Positions 44,233-53,758 of a DNA stretch of 64,000 nt are shown here, one piece after another. Made by a program: the position numbers and the translations under genes. Under the pieces are notes generated by a model that saw only the letters and a list, made by a program, of their open reading frames with translations, ran no database searches and had not been told where the DNA came from. Position 1 is the first letter of the stretch. Every line of letters begins with the position of its first letter. Source of the DNA: an uncultured Pseudodesulfovibrio sp. (GTDB taxonomy: Bacteria > Desulfobacterota > Desulfovibrionia > Desulfovibrionales > Desulfovibrionaceae); contig NZ_OY761823.1 in NCBI RefSeq assembly GCF_963664965.1, positions 196,001-260,000 of the forward strand, given 5' to 3'.

Positions 44233-46131
44233 ATGTTAGAGATAATGCGTGAGAACGCTTCCGGGTGGATCGTCAAGGTCCTGTTCGCCATCATCATCGT
44301 CGTCTTCGTATTCGCCTTCGGCATGAGCGGTTTCGACGCAGGTCAGGACCCCGTCCTCGCCACGGTCAACGACCAGATCATCACCCGTGCGGAATTCGAG
44401 GACTCCTTCCAGCGTGCCGCCGAGAATCTGCGTCAGGCCAACCCGAACGTCACCACGGCCCAGTTGCAGGACCCGCAATTCAAGCAGGTTGTGCTCGGCG
44501 AAATCATCAACAGCCGCCTGCTGCTGGCCGAAGCCGCCCGTCTCGGCATCTCCGCCTCTGACGAGGAAGTATTCGCCGCAATTACCCGCCAGTCGATCTT
44601 CTGGAACCAGAAAGGCGAATTCGACCGCAACGTCTACCAGATGGCGCTCCGCTCCATCCGCATGACCCCGGCACAGTTCGAGGCCAACTTCAAGAACGAA
44701 CTCATCGCCAGCAAGGTCAAGTCCATGGTGACCAAGGCCGGTGCCGCCACGCCTGAACAGACCCGCCAGATTTTCGACTGGGTCGGCGAACAGGTCCGCA
44801 TCGACTACATCCTGACCACCCCGCAGGACTTCCTCGGACAGACCGAGGTCACCGAAGCCGAGGTCAAGGATTTCTACACCAAGAACGAACAGAAGTTCAT
44901 GGTGCCGGAGCAGATCAAACTCCGTTATCTTTCCTTCACTCCCAAGGACCTCGCCGCCTACCAGAATGTTTCCGACGAAGAGATCGAAGCATACTACAAC
45001 GCCAACCTCGACTCCATGAAGCAAAAGGAACAGGTCAAGGCCCGTCACATTCTCGTGCAGTCCAAGGACAGCGATCCCGATTCCGTGAAAAAGGAAGCCA
45101 AGGCCAAGATCGAACGCATCTACAAGAAGGCCAAAGCCGGTGAAAACTTTGCCGAGCTTGCCAAGAAGTACTCCGAAGGCCCCAGTTCCGTGGGCGGCGG
45201 AGACCTCGGCTGGTTCGGCCGCGGAGACATGGTGCCGGAATTCGAAAAAGCCGCCTTTGACACAAAGAAGGGTTCGGTCACCAAGCCCCTCAAGACCCAG
45301 TTCGGCTGGCACATCATCTATGTAGAAGACCGCAAGGAAGCCAAGGAGAAATCCCTGGCCGAAGTCAAGGAACAGATCGCCGAGACCATTTCCGAAGAAA
45401 AGGCCAGCGAAAAGGTTTCCGACCTGCTCGACGAAGCCATGGACCGCCTCGTCTCGGGCATGAAGCTTGACGCCGTAGCCGATGAACTCGGCCTGCTTGC
45501 CGTCACTTCCCGTCCCCTCGCGGAACAGTTCCTGCCGCAGGCATTCGGCCTCACCCCGGAAGCCGCCAAGGTCGTCATGAACATCCCGGTGGGCGAAGCG
45601 CACAACACCCCGCTCGCCATCGACGGCGGTTACATCCTCATGGAAAAGGTCGAGGACATCCCGGCCGCACCGCTCGCGCTTGAAAAGGTCAAGGACAACA
45701 TCATCAAGGTCATCAAGAGCCAGAAGGCCACTGCCCTCGCTCAGAAGGCCGCAGAGGATATCCTTGCACAGCTGACCGGTCCCACGGCTGCCACGGCTTC
45801 CAAGAAGTTCGCCAAGCAGATCAAGACCTCGCTGCCGTTCGACCGTCAGGGCAACATCCCGACGCTGGGCCAGAACCCGAACCTCGCAGCGGCCGCTTTC
45901 AAGGCCAAGGACGGCACATGGCTCTCCCAGCCCTTCAACGTACAGGCAGGCATCCTTGTCGCCCGTCTCAACGAGCGCATTCCCGCATCCGACAAGACGT
46001 GGGAAGAGCAGAAGGCCGCATGGATTCAGCAGGCAAGCCAGAACTACGAACAGGAAGTGCTCGCCGCCTACATGACCGACCTTCGCAAGAACGCCAACAT
46101 CGAAATCACCCGACCCGACCTGCTCAACTAA
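44233..46131 (+). CDS. ppiD: Periplasmic peptidyl-prolyl isomerase/chaperone, PpiD type
   Basis: A 632-residue membrane-anchored folding factor. One N-terminal helix (VKVLFAIIIVVFVFAFGMSG) is followed by a SurA_N-like chaperone region (VNDQIITRAEFEDSFQRAAE). A parvulin rotamase domain spans about residues 265-370: VKARHILVQSKDSD, GGGDLGWFGRGDMVPEFEKA and QFGWHIIYVED. A second chaperone part lies at the C-terminus. It should assist outer-membrane and secreted protein folding at the Sec exit. It sits 77 bases after aconitase. Confidence 0.9.
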   Translation: MLEIMRENASGWIVKVLFAIIIVVFVFAFGMSGFDAGQDPVLATVNDQIITRAEFEDSFQRAAENLRQANPNVTTAQLQDPQFKQVVLGEIINSRLLLAEAARLGISASDEEVFAAITRQSIFWNQKGEFDRNVYQMALRSIRMTPAQFEANFKNELIASKVKSMVTKAGAATPEQTRQIFDWVGEQVRIDYILTTPQDFLGQTEVTEAEVKDFYTKNEQKFMVPEQIKLRYLSFTPKDLAAYQNVSDEEIEAYYNANLDSMKQKEQVKARHILVQSKDSDPDSVKKEAKAKIERIYKKAKAGENFAELAKKYSEGPSSVGGGDLGWFGRGDMVPEFEKAAFDTKKGSVTKPLKTQFGWHIIYVEDRKEAKEKSLAEVKEQIAETISEEKASEKVSDLLDEAMDRLVSGMKLDAVADELGLLAVTSRPLAEQFLPQAFGLTPEAAKVVMNIPVGEAHNTPLAIDGGYILMEKVEDIPAAPLALEKVKDNIIKVIKSQKATALAQKAAEDILAQLTGPTAATASKKFAKQIKTSLPFDRQGNIPTLGQNPNLAAAAFKAKDGTWLSQPFNVQAGILVARLNERIPASDKTWEEQKAAWIQQASQNYEQEVLAAYMTDLRKNANIEITRPDLLN

Positions 46132-46151
46132 AGGTTGCGGACAACAAATAC

Positions 46152-46187
46152 AAACGGCCTGCTCCGGAATATCGGAGCAGGCCGTTT
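46152..46187. terminator. Terminator between ppiD and the chemoreceptor gene
   Basis: A perfect 15-bp stem AAACGGCCTGCTCCG / CGGAGCAGGCCGTTT, loop GAATAT. T-rich on both sides, so probably shared by the two converging genes. Confidence 0.9.
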
Positions 46188-46250
46188 CTTATTGTTCTTT
46201 CAAATGGAGGAAGTTGTTGAGGCGCGACGCAGGCAGCCTCAAGCACCTCT

Positions 46251-48185
46251 CTAGAACCGCTCGAAGTCTCCTTCTTCATCAGTCATGTCCAAAGCCACGC
46301 CGGAACCCGATGATGGAGTCTGCGCCGAAGGCACGGCCTTTGGCGATGGGCGTTGCACCGTCACGGTCGACGGCTGCATCCGGTTCATGTAAGCTTTCTC
46401 GTCACCGGATTGGGTCTTGAAGAAAGCCATTGTCTGCTGCTGCTTGATGGCCTGTTCCGACAACTGAACCGAACTGGACGACACCTCTTCCGACATGGCC
46501 GCGTTGGATTGGATGACCTTGTCCAGCTCCTGCACGGCCTTGTTGATCTGCTCGGCACCGACATGCTGCTCGGACGTGGCAACGGATATTTCCTGTACCA
46601 GCTCGGCGGTTTCGGTGATGTCGGGCACCAGTTGGGCAAGCATCTGACCGGCCTTTTCCGCGACCTCCACACTGTGTGCGGAAATATCGCTGATCTCGGC
46701 TGCGGCTCCTCCGCTTCGTTCGGCGAGCTTTCTCACTTCAGCCGCGACAACGGCGAACCCCTTCCCATGCTCTCCGGCACGGGCGGCCTCAATGGCGGCA
46801 TTGAGCGCAAGCAGATTCGTCTGTCGGGCGATTTCTTCGATAATGACGATTCGCTCGGCAATATTCTTCATTGCCTCGACAGCCTGGGCAACGGCACTGC
46901 CGCCTTCCTGGGCGTCATCCGCCGCCTTGACCGCAAGACGCTCCGTCTTGGCGGCATTTTCCGAGTTCTGGGTGATATTCGCAGTCATCTGCTCGACCGA
47001 AGCGGACACCTCCTCAACGGCAGCGGCCTGTTCCGTGGAGCCTTCCGAAAGCGTATGCGAGGTAGCGGAAAGCTCCTCACTGCCGGACGCGACGGTCTCA
47101 CTTGCCACCTTCACATTCACCACGATGTCGAGCAACCTTTCGACCATGCTGATGAACGCATCTTTCAACACAGCGAGTTCTGCCGTGAATTTCCCGTCTA
47201 TGCGCGCCTCAAGCTCACCCCGGCTGAGAGCCGTGAAACGGTCCTGAAGACTCAGCAACGGCACTGTCACCATCCGCTTGATGGTAAAGAAAATGATCAG
47301 GACGGTTGCGACAAGACCGATCGCTCCGATGATGAACAAGGTGTTGCGGAGAGAATAGGCCTCCTGCATCAGATCACTCTGCTCAGCGGAAAGGGCGACG
47401 ATCCACCCGGTTGTCGGGACATCGTGAAAAGCCATGTATTTGGTTTCACCATTGAACTCGTACTGAAGGAATCCGCTTTTTTCCTGTAGTGCTTGTTTGA
47501 TGTATGAAACATCAGACCGATCCTTGAGTATGCGGTCCTTGTCCGGGTGCGCCAACATGATTCCCTTTGAATCCACCACGTAACAGTAGCCCTTGTCACC
47601 GACCTTGATGGGATTGATGTATGTGTCCGTAAAGGCGCTGGCCTTCACCGATACCCCGACATAGCCGACAGGCTTGCCGTCCTTCTTGATCGGGACGGTC
47701 ATTGCCAGACGCGGCTCCTTTGACACCGGGGAAATGGTAATATTGGAAATATAGTAGGGTTTTCCCTGTTCCATCATGCTCTTGTAGTACCCACGGGTCT
47801 TGTAAACCTTCCCGCGCCCTCCCTTGTTGGTCGTCACCACAGAATGGCCTTCCGCATCGTGTGCAAAGAAAGACTCGATGGTCGAATCGCGTTCCTTGGC
47901 TCCAAGGGCAAGCTGGGTGGCCGCCTCGTAATCGCCGCCGGTCACGGCTTCGACAAAGGCCTTGTCACTCGCCATGAGACGCAGGAATTTCAGGTGATCT
48001 TCAACCCAGTTATCCAGTGAAGTCGAGATCGACATACTGTTCTGGGAAAGCGTTTTTTCGACAAGGGACAATGTCAGATTCTTTGTTCCCTGATCGACAG
48101 TGAGTAGTGTCGTGGTCAAAAGCAATAAAACAACGGTACTTATAAGAAGCACCAACCGCTGACCAAGTCCAAGATTGATTTTCAT
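46251..48185 (-). CDS. Methyl-accepting chemotaxis protein with a dCache sensor
   Basis: A 644-residue chemoreceptor. TM1 ([20 protein letters not shown]) precedes a periplasmic double-Cache-type domain, with [20 protein letters not shown] and [22 protein letters not shown]2 (about residues 275-295), a HAMP domain and the signalling hairpin follow; its tip is [21 protein letters not shown] Gln/Ser-rich tail without an obvious NWETF pentapeptide ends [13 protein letters not shown] precedes the ATG. It is divergent from a solute-binding protein gene 145 bases away, which may share its ligand. Confidence 0.94.
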   Translation of the reverse strand: MKINLGLGQRLVLLISTVVLLLLTTTLLTVDQGTKNLTLSLVEKTLSQNSMSISTSLDNWVEDHLKFLRLMASDKAFVEAVTGGDYEAATQLALGAKERDSTIESFFAHDAEGHSVVTTNKGGRGKVYKTRGYYKSMMEQGKPYYISNITISPVSKEPRLAMTVPIKKDGKPVGYVGVSVKASAFTDTYINPIKVGDKGYCYVVDSKGIMLAHPDKDRILKDRSDVSYIKQALQEKSGFLQYEFNGETKYMAFHDVPTTGWIVALSAEQSDLMQEAYSLRNTLFIIGAIGLVATVLIIFFTIKRMVTVPLLSLQDRFTALSRGELEARIDGKFTAELAVLKDAFISMVERLLDIVVNVKVASETVASGSEELSATSHTLSEGSTEQAAAVEEVSASVEQMTANITQNSENAAKTERLAVKAADDAQEGGSAVAQAVEAMKNIAERIVIIEEIARQTNLLALNAAIEAARAGEHGKGFAVVAAEVRKLAERSGGAAAEISDISAHSVEVAEKAGQMLAQLVPDITETAELVQEISVATSEQHVGAEQINKAVQELDKVIQSNAAMSEEVSSSSVQLSEQAIKQQQTMAFFKTQSGDEKAYMNRMQPSTVTVQRPSPKAVPSAQTPSSGSGVALDMTDEEGDFERF

Positions 48186-48330
48186 AGATACCTCCGAGTA
48201 CTAAGAAAGTTATTCTTCCCTCAGATTCAAGGCAATTAGAAATTCATTTTTTCTGCTTTCTTTGGAAATAATCGCAATAAACGACAAAAGGGTGTACACA
48301 AAAGTATGATGACAGAACCAAGGAGGACCC

Positions 48331-49092
48331 GTGAAATCTTCCCTTATCCTTTTCATACTCTTTCTGGCATGCAGCCCCGCTGTACAGGCGCAGGAACTCA
48401 CCCTGAAAACACAGGATTTTCCTCCCTACGCCTACCTTATCGATGACAAACTCTCAGGCCCTGCCGTTGAAATCATCCACGCGACCTGCGAACAGGCAGA
48501 CCTTGAGTGCCATATGGAATTATTGCCGTGGGCACGGGCACAGGATGCTGTGAAGCATGGAAAGGATAACGGCCTGTTCGTGCTTGCCAAGACTCCGGAA
48601 AGAACCGCTTGGCTTGCGTTCTCATACCCATTGTTTGAAGCGAATTACGGTTTCTTCGTCCGCAGTCAAAACCTGCTGGAATACACCGCCCCCAGTGATA
48701 TCTCCGGGTACCACATCGGAGTCTACGGCCCTTCAAACACCTCGAAACGTCTTGAATCCATTGTCAGTCAGGCAAAAGGATGCACCGTTGAAATGCGCCC
48801 CGACGACGAAGCCGGATTCAAAAAACTCAATCACGGACGTATCGACGCGGTCTATTCCAACAAATATGTCGGCGACGCCTTGATTTCAAAAATGCACCTG
48901 CGAATGACACGATATGCCGGGACAGAGGGCAAGGTTCTTTATTATCTGGCTTTTTCAAAAAGAAACACAGAAGAGGAAACGATAAAGCGCTTTAATGAAG
49001 CCTATCTGAAACTCCATGAGGATGGCTCCATCGCCAAAATACTCGACACATACAACATGAAACCTGTCCCCATCAAATGTCCCATTGAATGA
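48331..49092 (+). CDS. Periplasmic family 3 solute-binding protein (orphan)
   Basis: A 253-residue secreted protein with a signal peptide (KSSLILFILFLACSPAVQAQ). The SBP_bac_3 fold shows TQDFPPYAYLIDDKLSGPAV, LLPWARAQDAVKHG and YNMKPVPIKCP at the end. No permease or ATPase gene is adjacent. The GTG start has a strong AAGGAGG site. It is related to the frameshifted gene at 4397-5181 (both share the PPY and PWARA motifs). Amino acid binding is the family norm; a role as ligand presenter for the divergent chemoreceptor is inference. Confidence 0.87.
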   Translation: MKSSLILFILFLACSPAVQAQELTLKTQDFPPYAYLIDDKLSGPAVEIIHATCEQADLECHMELLPWARAQDAVKHGKDNGLFVLAKTPERTAWLAFSYPLFEANYGFFVRSQNLLEYTAPSDISGYHIGVYGPSNTSKRLESIVSQAKGCTVEMRPDDEAGFKKLNHGRIDAVYSNKYVGDALISKMHLRMTRYAGTEGKVLYYLAFSKRNTEEETIKRFNEAYLKLHEDGSIAKILDTYNMKPVPIKCPIE

Positions 49093-49156
49093 TGGTCTTT
49101 CAAGCCGTTTTCGGAGTGAATCCAAGCAGCCCGCCTCCAGCCAATCAACGCTGTTT

Positions 49157-49171
49157 TTCCATGCTGTGGAA
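49157..49171. promoter_or_regulatory. Dyad upstream of the flgE sigma-54 promoter
   Basis: TTCCA-tgctg-TGGAA, centred about 89 bp upstream of the predicted start site, where a flagellar enhancer-binding protein could sit. This is inferred from position only. Confidence 0.35.
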
Positions 49172-49226
49172 CATATTTCCCCGCATTACATCCATCTAAT
49201 CATCTAAAATAGATAAAGATTAATAC

Positions 49227-49242
49227 TGGCACACCCTTTGCT
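49227..49242 (+). promoter_or_regulatory. Sigma-54 promoter of the flagellar hook gene
   Basis: TGGCAC-ACCCT-TTGCT matches the -24/-12 consensus with correct spacing, 98 bases before the flgE start. Sigma-54 control of hook genes is common in polar flagellates. Confidence 0.82.
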
Positions 49243-49340
49243 TTTACTCCTGTCGAGAAGGAATCGGGAATTTCTTTCCGGGATTGGTCTCCCGGCACAG
49301 TTCCCAACCATGCCCGACACAATCGGGCCGGGAGGACAGT

Positions 49341-50948
49341 ATGAGTTTCAGCAGTATGTATGTTGGTGCGACAGGCGTGATCGCGCACGGCGATCGAATG
49401 CAGGTCGTGGCCAACAACCTCGCCAACGTCAGCACGGTCGGATACAAGAAGGCCGATGCGCTGTTCAGCGACCTGATGAGCAAACAGGCCGCCACCACGG
49501 GTGGACAATATCAGGGAGGAGCCTGCTTCAACAGCCAGATCGGTACCGGTGTGGCAGTCGCGGAAATCCGCAATATTTTTCAGGAAGGCGGGCTTCAGAA
49601 CACCAATACGAACACCGACATCGCCATCACGGGGCAAGGCTTCTTCGGCACGCGCAATACACACCAGAGCGGTTCGGCAGGAGCCACGCACTACACACGC
49701 GCAGGCGCATTCCGTTTCAACAACGAAGCCTACATGGTCGATCCCCATGATTTCCGGCTGCAAGGTTATGAAGTAGACCGTGAAACCGGGCAGATCGCCA
49801 CAAATCTTTCCGACATTCAACTTCCCTATGAAGACACCATCATCGACGGTCAGGAAGTCAGGGTTGTCCGTTCCGAACCCAAGGCGACGTCCAGCGTGGA
49901 GATGCTTGTCACACTGGATGCCAAGGCCTCGGACCAGTATCAGAGTTACTCCAATCCGTTTTTCGCCCTGCTGGAAGGATATGACGGCACTCTCGAAAGC
50001 GGAAAACCGTTCGGCGCGGCACTGCCTGCCTATTCTTCCAGCCTGAACGTCTATGACTCCGAGGGCAACGATCACGACCTGACAGTCTATTTCGATCCGG
50101 TCCCGGCCTCAGCCATGTCCAATGCCACACCGGGATACAGCTACTGGGAATACGTCGTGGCACTGCCTGCGGATGCCGATGGATCCGGCGCATACGGCAC
50201 GTCATCCGCCGGTCTGGCCGGAATCGGCGTCATGGCATTCAACGGCAACGGCCAAATCGCCGAGCACTCGGCTTATTCCGTGGGAGCCGGCGGCACCAAG
50301 AATCTCAGCAGTTGGGAACCCGCTTCATTCAGTTCAGCAGGACATCCGCAATTCCAGTTCACATTCGGCAGCAACGGTTCTGCCGTAGGCAGTATGGAAT
50401 CAGTCGAACTCAACTTCGGCCTCAGCTCGACCTCCTCTTCCTGGGTCGCAGGCGGAGGTAATGCCGACACCATCGGTCGAAATGCAGGCAATCTTCTTGA
50501 AATGGCTGATCTTGATCGCGACCTGCGTTCTTCCACCAGCTTCGACTCAGGATCAGCCACCCTGTTTGAAGAACAGGACGGTTTTGCTTCAGGGTATCTG
50601 CAAAGCCTGAGCATCAACAGGGAGGGTGCCATTGAAGGCAACTTCAGTAATGGCCAGACCGAAGAGCTTTACGTCATTGCCATGTACCGGTTCAACAGCG
50701 ACTGGGGCCTGCGGCGCGCCGGCAACAACAACTTCGTAGCGACAGAAGCCTCGGGCGCAGCGGTTGCCGGAAGGGCCGAAGTCAACGGACGCGGAACCTT
50801 CCAGCAGAACACGCTGGAGCGAAGCAACGTGGACATGGCGGAAGAATTCGCCAACATGATCCTGACCCAACGTGGGTATCAGGCCAACACAAAGGTCATC
50901 ACCACATCAGACACACTGCTGAACACCACCATCAACATCAAGCGTTAA
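49341..50948 (+). CDS. flgE: Flagellar hook protein FlgE
   Basis: A 535-residue axial flagellar protein. The N-terminal rod motif is SSMYVGATGVIAHGDRMQVV followed by NNLANVSTVGYKK. A D1/D2 insertion follows, and the C-terminal coiled segment NVDMAEEFANMILTQRGYQA with KVITTSDTLLNTTINIKR is typical of hook and hook-basal-body proteins. It is exported by the flagellar type III system without a signal peptide. It stands alone, with its own promoter and terminator, away from a flagellar cluster. GGGAGGACAGT precedes the ATG. Confidence 0.9.
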   Translation: MSFSSMYVGATGVIAHGDRMQVVANNLANVSTVGYKKADALFSDLMSKQAATTGGQYQGGACFNSQIGTGVAVAEIRNIFQEGGLQNTNTNTDIAITGQGFFGTRNTHQSGSAGATHYTRAGAFRFNNEAYMVDPHDFRLQGYEVDRETGQIATNLSDIQLPYEDTIIDGQEVRVVRSEPKATSSVEMLVTLDAKASDQYQSYSNPFFALLEGYDGTLESGKPFGAALPAYSSSLNVYDSEGNDHDLTVYFDPVPASAMSNATPGYSYWEYVVALPADADGSGAYGTSSAGLAGIGVMAFNGNGQIAEHSAYSVGAGGTKNLSSWEPASFSSAGHPQFQFTFGSNGSAVGSMESVELNFGLSSTSSSWVAGGGNADTIGRNAGNLLEMADLDRDLRSSTSFDSGSATLFEEQDGFASGYLQSLSINREGAIEGNFSNGQTEELYVIAMYRFNSDWGLRRAGNNNFVATEASGAAVAGRAEVNGRGTFQQNTLERSNVDMAEEFANMILTQRGYQANTKVITTSDTLLNTTINIKR

Positions 50949-50975
50949 CCGAACAGGAATACAGCAAACCAAGAT

Positions 50976-51008
50976 CGCCGCCGGAATCTTACCGGCGGCG
51001 TTTTTTTT
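50976..51008 (+). terminator. Rho-independent terminator of flgE
   Basis: A 9-bp stem CGCCGCCGG/CCGGCGGCG followed by eight T. Confidence 0.95.
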
Positions 51009-51094
51009 GAAACACCATTCACGGCAGCATCCTTGAATTCCCCCTGTAAACGGGATAGAGACACGGAAACGTCCGGCAAGCAAGGAGTTCACCC

Positions 51095-52447
51095 GTGACA
51101 GAGAGTGCAAAACGTTCCGACCAAGAGATTCTTTCCCTGATCGGAGAAGTGGAAAACGAGGCTGCCGGAGGAGCAGAGGCACTGTTCATGGCCGCCATGC
51201 TCGCAGACTCCCCCCTGCCCTATGATTTCGCCCTGTCCAGCGAAGGCGCGCTCCACAATCCGTCACTCATCAGTCCCGCAGCCGCCTTTTTCGCGGCCAC
51301 AGCCACCATCGACCCGCTCGTGACCCGTACCCTCATCGAATCCGACGCCGATGCCCAGACATTCCAGCTTTGCGAAGACGTGCGTGAAACCCTGCTGGGT
51401 TCGCTGACCGACGATGACCGGGACGAATGGGCCGGACGCGCTGTATACGCCCTGAACCTCATCCTGCCCGATGCCGAGCCGCAGAACTGGCCCACCGTTG
51501 AATGGCTCATGCCGCACATTCACGCCTGCCGCGATCTCGTCACCACGCTGGGCATCAATTCCCCCGCCGCCAACCGGGTGTTGCATCAGGCCGGTTTCTC
51601 CCTCTACCATCAGAACAGGCATGCAGAAGCCGCCGACCTGCTCGATTTGGCGCTGACGGTCGACGTTGCCATCAAGGGAAAGGCACACCCCGACATCCCC
51701 GCCGACCTTGAAGGCATCGGTACCGTACTCTGGGCCGGAGGGCAGTACGACAAGGCCGAAGCCGCCTTTGCCGCCTGCCTTGAACTGCAAAAGGAAATTT
51801 TCACTGAAGACAACCCGGTCTGTGCGCCCATTCTCAATTCGCTGGCTGTCGTGCGTCAGGCACAGGGAAAGTTGGCCGAGGCCGAAGACTCTTTCAAGGA
51901 ATGCCTCCGCATCCTGACACAGACCCACGGGGAAGGACACCCGGCCATTGCCTCGTGTCTGAGCAATCTGGCCCTGCTGTATGAGGCCATGAACCGCCCG
52001 GAAGACGCCCTGCGCCTTGCCCTGCGCTCGCTTGAAATCACCTCTCAGGTCTACGGAAACGAACACCCCGAGGTCGCGTCCGACCACAATACCGTGGCGC
52101 TTCTCCATGACGCGCTCGGCAACCTCGACAAGGCGGAAGAACACTTCCGCAAGGGCCTCGCCATCCGGGAAAAGGCCTACGGGGTGGAACACCCGGAAAC
52201 TGGCCAGTCCATGTGCAATCTGGCCCTGCTCCTCGACCATGGGGGCAGGCACGAAGAGGCCGCCGTGCTCTACGAAAAGGGACTCGCCATCTATGAAGCG
52301 GCCCTCGGCCCGAATCATCCGCTCATGGAGACCGCGCTGGACAACTACCTCGCCCTGCTCGAAAAGACCGGAGGCCGTCCGGCATCGGATTCCCTACGCC
52401 AGCGCGCCGAAGCCAAGCTTCGGGAAATCGTCGAACGGGCCAAGTAA
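51095..52447 (+). CDS. Tetratricopeptide-repeat protein
   Basis: A 450-residue soluble protein. Residues 1-150 are unique. From about 150 on there are six or more kinesin-light-chain-type TPRs of about 42 residues with the recurring pattern AEDSFKECLRIL, then HGEGHPAIASCLSNLALLYE and GNLDKAEEHFRKGLAIREK. These form a protein-docking superhelix. No signal peptide or enzyme domain is seen. The GTG start has AAGGAG upstream. It lies five bases before the sugar kinase gene, so they are co-transcribed. Confidence 0.88.
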   Translation: MTESAKRSDQEILSLIGEVENEAAGGAEALFMAAMLADSPLPYDFALSSEGALHNPSLISPAAAFFAATATIDPLVTRTLIESDADAQTFQLCEDVRETLLGSLTDDDRDEWAGRAVYALNLILPDAEPQNWPTVEWLMPHIHACRDLVTTLGINSPAANRVLHQAGFSLYHQNRHAEAADLLDLALTVDVAIKGKAHPDIPADLEGIGTVLWAGGQYDKAEAAFAACLELQKEIFTEDNPVCAPILNSLAVVRQAQGKLAEAEDSFKECLRILTQTHGEGHPAIASCLSNLALLYEAMNRPEDALRLALRSLEITSQVYGNEHPEVASDHNTVALLHDALGNLDKAEEHFRKGLAIREKAYGVEHPETGQSMCNLALLLDHGGRHEEAAVLYEKGLAIYEAALGPNHPLMETALDNYLALLEKTGGRPASDSLRQRAEAKLREIVERAK

Positions 52448-52452
52448 CCGAC

Positions 52453-53331
52453 ATGCCGACCTTCACAGCCATAGGCCTCGGGGAAATCCTCTGGGACATC
52501 CTTCCCGACGACAGAAAACTCGGCGGCGCACCCGCCAATTTCGCCTATCACGTCAACAGCCTCGGCGGCACGGGCATCCCGGTCTCGCGCATCGGGGATG
52601 ACGACCTTGGCCGCGAAACACTGGACGAACTGTCACGCCACGGCATTTCCACCGACTTCATCACCATCGACCAGGAGCACCTGACCGGAACCGTTGATGC
52701 CGAAATCGATTCCAGCGGCGGAGCCACCTATGTCTTTCCCGATGATGTCGCGTGGGACCACCTTGCCTGTGACGACCAGACCGAGAAACTCGCCGCCAGT
52801 GCCGATGCCGTCTGTTTCGGCACCCTTGCCCAGCGCAGCCCGATTTCACGCAGGGCCATCCACGGATTTCTCGAAGCCGCACCGCAGGCCCTCAAGGTTT
52901 ACGACATCAACCTGCGCCAGAATTTCTACGACCAGAAACGCATTCACACGTCCCTTGAAATGGCCGACGTTCTCAAGATCAACGACGAGGAACTCGCCAT
53001 CGTCACCGGCATGTTCGGGCTTCCCGGCGAGGACCGGACCGCTCTCCGGGAACTCAGTGGCCGCTACGGTCTCCGGCTGGCCGTCCTGACTCGCGGCGCG
53101 GACGGCAGCCTCATCCTGTCACCGGACGCCGAATCGAATCTTCCGGGCGCACCCGTCGACATCATCGACACCATCGGGGCTGGCGATTCCTTTACCGCCG
53201 CCATGACGCTCGCCCATCTCCACGGCATGCCGCTGGACGACATGCACCGTTACGCCGCACAGGTCGCCGCCTTTGTCTGCGGTCAGGCAGGAGCCATGCC
53301 GATACTCCCCGCCCATCTACGCATCCGCTGA
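52453..53331 (+). CDS. PfkB-family carbohydrate kinase (fructokinase-like)
   Basis: A 292-residue ribokinase-fold kinase. The N-terminal GLGEILWDILPDDRKLGGAP and FAYHVNSLGG form the sugar site. The C-terminal PfkB signature is DTIGAGDSFTAAMTLAHL, with the catalytic Asp. Fructose is a likely substrate given the GEILWD start; adenosine or other sugars cannot be excluded. It sits directly downstream of the TPR gene and has no neighbouring transporter. Confidence 0.87.
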   Translation: MPTFTAIGLGEILWDILPDDRKLGGAPANFAYHVNSLGGTGIPVSRIGDDDLGRETLDELSRHGISTDFITIDQEHLTGTVDAEIDSSGGATYVFPDDVAWDHLACDDQTEKLAASADAVCFGTLAQRSPISRRAIHGFLEAAPQALKVYDINLRQNFYDQKRIHTSLEMADVLKINDEELAIVTGMFGLPGEDRTALRELSGRYGLRLAVLTRGADGSLILSPDAESNLPGAPVDIIDTIGAGDSFTAAMTLAHLHGMPLDDMHRYAAQVAAFVCGQAGAMPILPAHLRIR

Positions 53332-53404
53332 TTTTTTCGATTCCATCGTTATAAACATCCTCCCCGCCTTGTCTTTCCACCAAGAGATGCTTACACTCTA
53401 GAAC

Positions 53405-53662
53405 ATGACTAGAAAATTCGATCCCGAATTGCTGTATGTGGAATGCAGCCAGTGCGGCCAGCCGGTCCTCTGGAAGCGCGGCATGACAACCAAACTGCTC
53501 AGCATGGCGGACATTGATCCCGCATCACTGGATGAACGATGCGTCATCATGTCCGAAGGCTGTCCAGCGTGTCAGCCCGGTGAAACGTCTTTTACAACCC
53601 AGGTCATACGCCTGAACCGCGAAAAGGAAGGCAGAAAGCCCATGCCCGCCGTCGCCAATTAG
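53405..53662 (+). CDS. 85-residue Cys4 zinc-ribbon-like protein
   Basis: A small protein with two knuckles, VECSQCGQPVLW and EGCPACQPGET, separated by about 38 residues that include a helix (LLSMADIDPASL). This pattern suggests a structural zinc site. No family is recognised. It is followed by a shared terminator. Confidence 0.7.
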   Translation: MTRKFDPELLYVECSQCGQPVLWKRGMTTKLLSMADIDPASLDERCVIMSEGCPACQPGETSFTTQVIRLNREKEGRKPMPAVAN

Positions 53663-53688
53663 GCCGACGGTTCGACAAATCACGCAAC

Positions 53689-53740
53689 AAAGCGTCTGCG
53701 ACTCAGCCCCCTGAGGCTGAAGGCAGACGCTTTTGCTTTT
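53689..53740. terminator. Bidirectional terminator
   Basis: An 11-bp stem AAAGCGTCTGC/GCAGACGCTTT encloses a smaller CAGCCCCCTGAGGCTG hairpin. It has TTTTGCTTTT on the plus side and an A/T-rich minus side, between two converging genes. Confidence 0.85.
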
Positions 53741-53758
53741 GTGCGAATGAATGAGGGG

